Assembly: GCA_016794125.1 (NCBI GenBank)
Contig: JAEUKT010000004.1
Span: forward strand, 383,460-447,459
Reading direction: 5' to 3'
Length of the DNA stretch: 64,000 bases
Source of the DNA: Alphaproteobacteria bacterium
Lineage (GTDB): Bacteria > Pseudomonadota > Alphaproteobacteria > Micavibrionales > UBA2020
The notes below the pieces were generated by a model. It searched no databases, was not told where the DNA came from, and saw nothing but the letters and a program-made list of their open reading frames with translations. Position 1 is the stretch's first letter. Each line of letters starts with the position of its first letter. Shown one piece after another: positions 57,573 to 64,000 of the stretch. The position numbers and the translations under genes are program-made.

Positions 57573-57863
57573 CTATTCCCCCTTCTTCTCGCACTTCCCC
57601 GCCTGCAGCGAGGCCTTGCGGCGGCGGATGGCGTCGCCGGGGCGGAGGTTCAGCGCGGGCTCGCTCTCGGTCGTGAAGGACAGCAGCTTCACTTCCTCCA
57701 CCAGCATCACCACGAATTCATCGACCTCGGACACGGACGCGACAACCGCCTGCTCCCCGATCGCATCGCGCTTCCCACGCTTCTGCGTCGGCGCCGCCAG
57801 CAAAGGTTCCTTCCACCGGATCACGTCACCGGGTTTCGGGGCGGGGCAGGGTTTCCAAGACAT
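57573..57863 (-). CDS. Hypothetical 96-residue protein
   Basis: The protein reads MSWKPCPAPKPGDVIRWKEP and then KRGKRDAIGEQAVVASVSEV, with strand-like hydrophobic stretches (EFVVMLVEEVKLLSF) and a basic end (AGKCEKKGE). It has no signal peptide. The composition suggests a small beta-barrel fold, but no family is recognised. It begins four bases after the stop of the upstream secreted-protein gene and is almost certainly co-transcribed with it. Confidence 0.6.
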   Translation of the reverse strand: MSWKPCPAPKPGDVIRWKEPLLAAPTQKRGKRDAIGEQAVVASVSEVDEFVVMLVEEVKLLSFTTESEPALNLRPGDAIRRRKASLQAGKCEKKGE

Positions 57864-57867
57864 TTGA

Positions 57868-58500
57868 TTATTCTTTCTGAAGTTTCTGTTCCTGAGCTTT
57901 GCGGTATTCTTCTCGTGAACGCTTGCTGATATCCATCATGTCTTCTTCGGGCGTTTTTACACGATTGGGGTCAAGTGCGAAGCCATCAATACGGACTTCA
58001 AATTTTTCATTATTATTCTGCAGTTTTCCGTTCATCGAAAACGCGCTGCCATATCCGATGGGTAAAACTAAGTAACCGCCTGTGGGAATAGTTATGCTGC
58101 TACAGGCGACTGGAGGTTTAGTGGTTTGTTTTATTGGAAACAGACATGGTTGTGCGGTAAGGGAATATTTTAGCAAGAAAAACTTATCGCGATTGCCTAC
58201 GCTAGCGTCGTATTTATGCGTGTATGGGCTTTGTGTCTTCCCATCGGGTGCATGCATGATTTTATCAATCGTGATATCGCTTGCGCATTCATTTCTCACT
58301 TCAACAGCCGTTTGATCTTGGTCGCTGTAGATGCCGTTAATGACAGACACAACGGATTGTTTCAAGACGACGCATGCGGGCTCTTTGAATGCTTCTTTAA
58401 TCTCGGTTTGAGGCGGCACAACGGCGCTCGCCGAAGTTGTCAAACTTACGGCTAAAAAAATTGAAATAGTGAAAAAGCGCGCAAGCTTGATATTCCTCAC
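57868..58500 (-). CDS. Hypothetical secreted protein, AT-richer than its neighbours
   Basis: The 210-residue protein has a signal peptide ([20 protein letters not shown], then [10 protein letters not shown]). The mature part contains four cysteines (PACVVLK, RNECASD, QPCLFPI, PVACSSI) and a charged helical tail ([19 protein letters not shown]). It starts with GTG overlapping the purA stop as GTGA. Bases 58081-58200 are 50 of 120 G or C, clearly below the surrounding genes, which suggests later acquisition or relaxed codon bias. The family is not recognised. Confidence 0.7.
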   Translation of the reverse strand: MRNIKLARFFTISIFLAVSLTTSASAVVPPQTEIKEAFKEPACVVLKQSVVSVINGIYSDQDQTAVEVRNECASDITIDKIMHAPDGKTQSPYTHKYDASVGNRDKFFLLKYSLTAQPCLFPIKQTTKPPVACSSITIPTGGYLVLPIGYGSAFSMNGKLQNNNEKFEVRIDGFALDPNRVKTPEEDMMDISKRSREEYRKAQEQKLQKE

Positions 58501-59783
58501 CCCAAAATTTCCTTCACCCGTATCGTATCATCCCGCTCCGGGCTGGTCGAAATGATGACCGCTTCAACGCCCGTCAGTTCTTCCAGACGGTGAATGTATT
58601 TCAGCGCTTTCGACGGCAGGTCGGAGAGTTTTTTGACGCCGCGCAGGCTGGTCTGCCAGCCGGGCATGGTTTCATAGACCGGCTGCAGTTTTGCCTGCAA
58701 TTCGTCGGCGGCGGGGATGTAGTCGTAGTGTTTGCCGTCGGCGGTGTAGCCGGTGCAGATTTTCACCTCCGCCAGCGTGTCCATGACGTCGAGCTTCATC
58801 AGCGCAATGCCCTTGATGCCGCAGATTTTGACGGCCTGTTTGACCTGTACGGCATCGAACCAGCCGCAGCGGCGGCGGCGGCCGGTGGTGGTGCCGAATT
58901 CATGGCCGCGTTCGGTCAGCGTATCGCCGACCGCATCGAACAATTCGGTCGGGAAGGGGCCGGAGCCGACGCGCGTGGAATAGGCTTTCGTAATGCCCAG
59001 CACATAACCCAGCTGATCCGCGCCCACGCCCGAACCAATCGCCGCCTGCGCCGCGATGGTGTTGGACGAAGTGACATACGGATAAGTGCCGTGGTTGACA
59101 TCCAGCATCACGCCCTGCGCGCCTTCGAACAGCACGGTTTTCTTGGCGGTTTTTGCTTCGTCCAGCACGCGCCATGCGGGGGCGATATGCGGCAGAATTT
59201 TCGGCGCGACTTCCTGCAGCTGCGCCACCAGTTCATCGACATTGAACGGCGCAGCGCCGAGGCCTTTGTAGAGCGCGTTGTAATAGAAGGCGAGTTTTTC
59301 GACTTTTGCTTTGAGCGTTTCGGGATGCGCCAGATCGCACATGCGCAAGGCACGGCGGCCAACGGTATCTTCGTAAGCAGGGCCGATACCGCGCCCCGTC
59401 GTGCCGATCTTGGCATTGCCGCGCGCTTCCTCCAGCGCTTTGTCTAGCGAGGCGTTGACGGGCAGGATCAGCGTGGCGCTTTCGGACACGATCAGGTTAT
59501 CGGGCGTGATGGTCAGGCCCTGGCCGGTCAGGCGTTCAATCTCCTTCAGCAGCGCCCAGGGATCGACCACGACACCGTTGCCGATGACCGACAGCTTGCC
59601 GCGCACCACGCCGGAGGGCAGCAGGTGCAGCTTGTAGGTGGTGTCGCCCACGACAAGGGTATGGCCGGCGTTATGCCCGCCCTGAAACCGCACGACCACG
59701 TCGGCTTCCGCCGCCAGCCAGTCCACGATCTTGCCTTTGCCTTCGTCGCCCCATTGCGAGCCGATGACGGTGATATTTCCCAT
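58497..59783 (-). CDS. purA: Adenylosuccinate synthetase
   Basis: The 428-residue enzyme joins IMP and aspartate with GTP in AMP synthesis. The N-terminal [17 protein letters not shown] loop with catalytic Asp and His ([10 protein letters not shown]), [41 protein letters not shown] and [12 protein letters not shown] are diagnostic. The length is standard. Its stop overlaps the start of a hypothetical secreted-protein gene. Confidence 0.98.
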   Translation of the reverse strand: MGNITVIGSQWGDEGKGKIVDWLAAEADVVVRFQGGHNAGHTLVVGDTTYKLHLLPSGVVRGKLSVIGNGVVVDPWALLKEIERLTGQGLTITPDNLIVSESATLILPVNASLDKALEEARGNAKIGTTGRGIGPAYEDTVGRRALRMCDLAHPETLKAKVEKLAFYYNALYKGLGAAPFNVDELVAQLQEVAPKILPHIAPAWRVLDEAKTAKKTVLFEGAQGVMLDVNHGTYPYVTSSNTIAAQAAIGSGVGADQLGYVLGITKAYSTRVGSGPFPTELFDAVGDTLTERGHEFGTTTGRRRRCGWFDAVQVKQAVKICGIKGIALMKLDVMDTLAEVKICTGYTADGKHYDYIPAADELQAKLQPVYETMPGWQTSLRGVKKLSDLPSKALKYIHRLEELTGVEAVIISTSPERDDTIRVKEILG

Positions 59784-59970
59784 AAGTTCCCTCGTTTGCT
59801 GTTACTCCATTGGATACCATGCGGGGGCGGGCTGTCGCAGCACGAAAATTTCCTGATTCATCAAAAAGATGAGTCGGATTCCGTTGCCAAAATTGGTAAA
59901 TTGGTAGAAATAAGAAGCTTTTTGAAAAGCTGAAAAATCGGCCGTACAAAACGGCCCGCGAGGCGAGGCT
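59784..59970. other. Divergent purA-lysC intergenic region
   Basis: TTGCCAAAATTGGTAAATTGGTA (59884-59906 in part) contains a TTGGTA tandem and a TTGCCAA/TTGGTAA near-palindrome, followed by a perfect AGCTTTT-TG-AAAAGCT hairpin (59916-59931). No clear promoter could be fixed for either gene. An operator is possible. Confidence 0.35.
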
Positions 59971-61209
59971 ATGGGATTACTGGTTCTGAAATTCGGCGGC
60001 ACGTCGGTCGCAACTGTTCCTGCTATTGAAAACGTGGCGAACAAGGTCGCTGCCGAAATCGCGCTCGGCCACAAGGTCGCGGTTGTCGTTTCCGCCATGG
60101 CGGGCGTCACCAACCAGCTCGTCAGCTATTGCACCGCCATCAATCCGCTGTATGACGCACGCGAATATGACGCTATTGTCGCATCGGGCGAACAGGTCAC
60201 ATCGGGCCTGCTGGCGCTGGCGCTGCACAAGCGCGGCATCGCGGCGCGGTCGTGGCAGGGCTGGCAGGTGCCGATCCTGACGAACGACGTGCATGGCAAG
60301 GCGCGCATCAAGGGCATCGAAACCGATAATTTACATGCCAGCCTCGCGCGCGGCGAAGTTGCGGTGCTCGCAGGCTTTCAGGGCATGGCGGGCAACAGCC
60401 GTATTGCGACGCTGGGCCGTGGCGGTTCTGATACTTCGGCGGTTGCGGTGGCTGCGGCGCTGAAGGCCGATCGCTGCGATATTTACACCGATGTCGACGG
60501 CGTTTATACCGCCGATCCGCGCATCGTGACGAAGGCGAAAAAAATTCCCAAGATTTCTTATGAAGAAATGCTCGAAATGGCGTCGGTCGGGGCGAAGGTG
60601 CTCCAGACCCGCTCGGTCGAATTGGCGATGAAGGAAAAGGTGCCGGTGCAGGTGCTGTCGAGCTTCGACGGCGCGCTGGGCAGCGACATCCCCGGAACAA
60701 TGGTTGTAGATGAGGATAATATCGTGGAACAGGAAGTTGTCAGCGGCGTCACCCATAGCCGCGATGAAGCAAAAGTAACCCTGCGCAACCTGCCGGACGT
60801 GCCGGGCGTGGCGGCCAAGATTTTCGGCGGGCTTGCCGATGCCGCGATCAACGTCGATATGATCGTCCAGAACGTGTCGCCCGACAAGGCGCGCACCGAT
60901 TTGACCTTCACCGTCGGCCGCGCCGACCTGCCCAAGACGCTGGAAATTCTGAAGGCTGCCGAAAACGGCGGGCTGAAGGGCATCCAGGTTGAATCGAGCG
61001 CGGATGTGGCGAAGGTTTCCATCATCGGCATCGGGATGAAATCCTATGTCGGCGTCGCGTCGAAAATGTTCCAGACGCTGGCGGACAAGGGCATCAACAT
61101 CCAGGTCATCACGACCTCCGAGATCAAGGTGAGCGTGCTGATTTCCGAAGAATACACCGAACTTGCCGTGCGCTCGCTGCACACGGCCTATGGCCTCGAT
61201 CAGGCTTAA
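59971..61209 (+). CDS. lysC: Aspartate kinase
   Basis: The 412-residue enzyme phosphorylates aspartate, the first step to lysine, threonine and methionine. The kinase domain has LVLKFGGTSVA, GFQGMAGNSRIATLGRGGSDTSAV and DVDGVYTADPRIV. Two ACT domains follow from about residue 265 (RDEAKVTLRNLPDVPGVAAKIF and VSIIGIGMKSYVGVASKMFQ), typical of feedback-inhibited lysC-type enzymes. It lies nine bases before ptsP. Confidence 0.97.
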   Translation: MGLLVLKFGGTSVATVPAIENVANKVAAEIALGHKVAVVVSAMAGVTNQLVSYCTAINPLYDAREYDAIVASGEQVTSGLLALALHKRGIAARSWQGWQVPILTNDVHGKARIKGIETDNLHASLARGEVAVLAGFQGMAGNSRIATLGRGGSDTSAVAVAAALKADRCDIYTDVDGVYTADPRIVTKAKKIPKISYEEMLEMASVGAKVLQTRSVELAMKEKVPVQVLSSFDGALGSDIPGTMVVDEDNIVEQEVVSGVTHSRDEAKVTLRNLPDVPGVAAKIFGGLADAAINVDMIVQNVSPDKARTDLTFTVGRADLPKTLEILKAAENGGLKGIQVESSADVAKVSIIGIGMKSYVGVASKMFQTLADKGINIQVITTSEIKVSVLISEEYTELAVRSLHTAYGLDQA

Positions 61210-61218
61210 AGGATACGG

Positions 61219-63537
61219 ATGAACGCCGGGCGGAAAACATGGCCGGAAGTAACGACAACCGCGGAAGCGCGGGATATCAAGTCGTCCGAATTTGTCGAAG
61301 CGCAAATTTCCTTCGCCGCCCCCCGCCGTATCATGCAGACCCTGCGCGACCTGATGAACGCGCCGCAGCCGGCAGATACCAAGCTGGATGAAATTGTGCG
61401 GCTTGTCGCCCGCGAACTTCGCGCCGATGAATGTTCCTGCTATATCCAGCGCGCGGGCGAGGTTTTGGAACTTTATTCCTCATCGAACCTTGAACCTGCG
61501 GCTTGCACCGAAATGGGCCGCGTGGGCGAGGGGGATATCGGCGATGTTGCCGCCGCCGCCGCACCCATCGTGATCGCCGATAAAAAAGAAGGCACGTACC
61601 GTTCCTTCTGCGGCGTGCCTGTGCTGCGTGGTGGGCGCGTGCGCGGCGTTCTGGCCGTGCGCAGCAAATCGCCGCGCAATTACGGCGAAGAAACTGTCGA
61701 TATTTTGCAGACCATCGCGATGGTGGTGGCGGAAATCGTGATCACGGGCGGCCTTCTCAGCCGCCTTGAAATCAATTCCAGTTTCTCCTCGGGCGGCAAG
61801 CCGACGCATGTATCGGGCGCATCATTGGCGCGCGGGCTTGCGATCGGCACGGCGGTTTTGTACGAACCCGGCGTTGCCATGCAGGAAATCGTGGCGGAAG
61901 ACGCGAAGGCGGAGAAAGCACGTCTGGCGGAGGCATTGGCATCGATGCACAACGCCATCGACCGCATGCTGAACCGCAACGCCGTGCTGTCCGGTACCGA
62001 AAGCCGCGATATCCTTGAGGCGTACCAGATGTTCGCGAAAGATCGCGGCTGGCTCGCCCGCATCGACGCGACGATTGAAAAGGGCCTGAGCGCAGAGGCC
62101 GCCGTGCAGCGCGTGCAGAACGAAACCCGCGCGCGCATGATGCAGATCAGCGATGCCTATATCCGCGAACGGCTGCAGGACCTTGAAGACCTCAGCAACC
62201 GGTTGCTGTCGCATTTGATGAAGGACACACGCGCGAAATCGCAGGAAAACCTGCCCGACAACATTATCCTCGTCGCCCGCACGCTCGGCCCTGCCGCGCT
62301 GCTGGATTTCGACCATACAAAGCTGAAGGGCGTGATCCTTGAAAAGGGCAGCGCGTCGAACCATGTCGCCATCGTGGCCAAGGCACTGGGGATTCCCGTT
62401 GTCGGCCAATGCGGCGATATCCACAACTTCGTGTTCAACGGCGATCAGGTGATTGTCGACGGCGACCACGGCATGGTCTATATCGGCCCCGGCGATTACA
62501 TCGTCGATCTTTATACCAAAACGATGGATGCCCGCGATAAACGCGCCAGCCTGTACCGCCAGAAGGGCCAGCAGCAATCGGTGACGCAGGACGGCATCAA
62601 GGTCGGCGTGCATCTGAACGCGGGGCTGATGAACGAAGTGGATTCTGTTGCTGCGCTGGGCGCGGACGGCATCGGGCTTTACCGCACCGAACTTTCATTC
62701 ATGGGCTGGCAGAAATATCCGCTGGTCGTGACGCAGGCCGAATTCTACGGCAACATCATGGACAAGATGGCGGGCAAGCCTGTGGTGTTCCGCACGCTCG
62801 ATATCGGCGGCGACAAACCGCTGCCCTATTTCAAGGCGCCGGAGGAAGAAAACCCCGCCCTTGGCTGGCGCGCCGTGCGTATCGGCATGGACCGCCCCGC
62901 CGTGCTGCGCACGCAATTCCGCGCCTTTATCCGTGGCTCCCGCGGCCGGCCGCTGAAGATCATGCTGCCCTTCATCACCGAAGTGGCCGAATTTGTGCGC
63001 GCGAAAGAATTCCTTGAAATGGAAAAAATCCGCGCGCGCGGCAACGGCATCACCGTGCCGGAAAAAATCGAACTGGGCGCGATGATCGAAGTGCCGTCGA
63101 TTTTGTGGCAGCTGGATACGCTGCTGACCGTCGCCGATTTCGTCGCCGTCGGCACGAACGACCTGATGCAATACCTGTTCGCCGCCGACCGCAACAATTT
63201 CGCGATCCGCAACCGCTATGATGCCCTGTCGCCCGCCATGCTGCGCGTGATGAAGGATATCGCGGATAAATGCACGGCTGCCAATGTGCCGTTCAGCGTC
63301 TGCGGCGAAATGGCGGCAAGCCCGCTGGAGGCGATGGTGCTGGTCGCGCTCGGCTACCGCCAGCTCTCCGTCTCGGCGCAAGCGGTCGAGGCGGTCAAGG
63401 GCATGCTGCCCACGCTGGATACTGCCACCCTCAAGCCCTATCTTGATCAGCTGATGCAATCGCGCGAGCATTCCTTACGGGAACGCCTGCTGTCGTTTGC
63501 GCGCGATCACCACGTCAACCTGTCACCAACCGAGTAG
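61219..63537 (+). CDS. ptsP: Phosphoenolpyruvate-protein phosphotransferase, nitrogen type (EI-Ntr)
   Basis: The 772-residue protein starts the nitrogen phosphotransferase relay. An N-terminal GAF domain (about 38-180) precedes the enzyme I domains. The phosphorylated histidine is H382 in SASNHVAIVAKALGIPVVGQ. The PEP-binding barrel shows DGIGLYRTELSFM, LDIGGDKPLPYF, GTNDLMQYLFAADRNN and the catalytic cysteine in FSVCGEMAASP. The relay usually passes phosphate to NPr and EIIA-Ntr, neither of which is in this window. It lies between lysC and a RodZ-like gene. Confidence 0.97.
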   Translation: MNAGRKTWPEVTTTAEARDIKSSEFVEAQISFAAPRRIMQTLRDLMNAPQPADTKLDEIVRLVARELRADECSCYIQRAGEVLELYSSSNLEPAACTEMGRVGEGDIGDVAAAAAPIVIADKKEGTYRSFCGVPVLRGGRVRGVLAVRSKSPRNYGEETVDILQTIAMVVAEIVITGGLLSRLEINSSFSSGGKPTHVSGASLARGLAIGTAVLYEPGVAMQEIVAEDAKAEKARLAEALASMHNAIDRMLNRNAVLSGTESRDILEAYQMFAKDRGWLARIDATIEKGLSAEAAVQRVQNETRARMMQISDAYIRERLQDLEDLSNRLLSHLMKDTRAKSQENLPDNIILVARTLGPAALLDFDHTKLKGVILEKGSASNHVAIVAKALGIPVVGQCGDIHNFVFNGDQVIVDGDHGMVYIGPGDYIVDLYTKTMDARDKRASLYRQKGQQQSVTQDGIKVGVHLNAGLMNEVDSVAALGADGIGLYRTELSFMGWQKYPLVVTQAEFYGNIMDKMAGKPVVFRTLDIGGDKPLPYFKAPEEENPALGWRAVRIGMDRPAVLRTQFRAFIRGSRGRPLKIMLPFITEVAEFVRAKEFLEMEKIRARGNGITVPEKIELGAMIEVPSILWQLDTLLTVADFVAVGTNDLMQYLFAADRNNFAIRNRYDALSPAMLRVMKDIADKCTAANVPFSVCGEMAASPLEAMVLVALGYRQLSVSAQAVEAVKGMLPTLDTATLKPYLDQLMQSREHSLRERLLSFARDHHVNLSPTE

Positions 63538-63543
63538 CATTAC

Positions 63544-64000
63544 ATGGCCCAGGAAAAAGAAAAAAAGCGCAAACGCGCTTCCGGCGAACCAACCCATGCC
63601 GTCCACGCGCCCAGCGCCAACCTGAAGGCGGGCGAGATACTGCGTCAGGCGCGCATCGCCAAGGGGCTGGAGCTGCAGGAAATTTCATCGGCCATTCATG
63701 TGCGCGTGGGCCAGTTGAAGGCGCTGGAAGAAAACCACCTCGATGCGCTGCCGGGCATGACCTATGCGCTGGGGTTTTTGAAAAGCTATGCGACCTACCT
63801 GAAACTGGATGCCACCGAGCTGGCGACGAAATTCAAGGCTGAAAACGGCGCATCCGCGCGCCCCATCGTCCACAACACCGAAACCATCGGCGAGAGCAAG
63901 ATGCCCGACCCGTTCCTGCTGGGCGTAACCGGCGTGGGCGTGCTGGTGATCGCGCTGATCTGGGCGGTATTTTCCGGCGGCGACGACGAAGACCGCGTGA
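63544..64000 (+). CDS. RodZ-like helix-turn-helix membrane protein (partial)
   Basis: The window ends inside this gene after 152 codons. After a basic start (MAQEKEKKRKRASGEP) a Cro/C1-like helix-turn-helix follows (AGEILRQARIAKGLELQEIS, VGQLKALEENHLDALPGMTY, ALGFLKSYATYL), then a membrane helix (FLLGVTGVGVLVIALIWAVF, about residues 123-143). This is the layout of RodZ, which links MreB to the membrane and sets rod shape. The periplasmic part lies outside the window. It starts six bases after ptsP. Confidence 0.8.
   Translation, partial: MAQEKEKKRKRASGEPTHAVHAPSANLKAGEILRQARIAKGLELQEISSAIHVRVGQLKALEENHLDALPGMTYALGFLKSYATYLKLDATELATKFKAENGASARPIVHNTETIGESKMPDPFLLGVTGVGVLVIALIWAVFSGGDDEDRV

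Overview
The window is a stretch of an alphaproteobacterial chromosome. The evidence is the gene content and order: rpoBC followed by the str, S10, spc and alpha ribosomal-protein clusters, then a htrA-rarA-crcB-rluC-AsmA-like-ATP12 operon. Alphaproteobacterial hallmarks include an ATP12-type F1 assembly chaperone, a BolA/monothiol-glutaredoxin pair, a ptsP gene for the nitrogen-type enzyme I, and a lysC-ptsP-RodZ-like run. Codon use is strongly GC-biased. I cannot name the genus; a Rhodospirillales- or Micavibrio-like lineage would fit, but that is only an impression.

Layout. 1-8.9 kb: end of rplL, then rpoB and rpoC, closed by an intrinsic terminator. 8.9-14.0 kb: a small set of non-core genes (secreted coiled-coil protein, c-di-GMP synthase, AhpD-like protein, glutamate-cysteine-ligase-like enzyme, membrane protein). 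14.3-33.9 kb: the ribosomal-protein supercluster rpsL-rpsG-fusA-tuf / rpsJ to rplO / secY-adk / rpsM-rpsK-rpoA-rplQ, divided into expression units by terminators, hairpins and two consensus-like promoters. 34.0-39.9 kb: a tight six-gene operon covering envelope protease, RarA, fluoride channel, RluC, AsmA-like protein and ATP12. 39.9-52.8 kb: the accessory-looking region, with a membrane protein, mutL, a membrane-bound hydrolase, a pentapeptide-repeat protein, a large RTX-type secreted protein, a 5'-nucleotidase, bolA-grxD, a Nudix protein, an outer-membrane barrel and several small or unknown genes. 52.8-59.8 kb (minus strand): glmS, glmU, a DUF3108 protein, an unknown two-gene cassette and purA. 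60.0-64.0 kb (plus strand): lysC, ptsP and the start of a RodZ-like gene.

Most of the window is core machinery and I see no convincing new multi-gene system. The most interesting items are local: an intrinsic terminator for the diguanylate cyclase gene lying antisense inside the convergent neighbour; a redox protein whose AhpD motif cysteine and histidine have been exchanged; two REPIN-like double-hairpin elements; an RTX protein with about five 80-residue supra-repeats and a strong private promoter; a hydrolase gene whose natural start appears to be ATA; two tandem terminators just before the htrA start codon; low-complexity Lys/Ala/Pro tails on many ribosomal proteins; and an AT-richer gene cassette translationally coupled to purA.

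No tRNA, rRNA, CRISPR array, insertion sequence or prophage gene was recognised.
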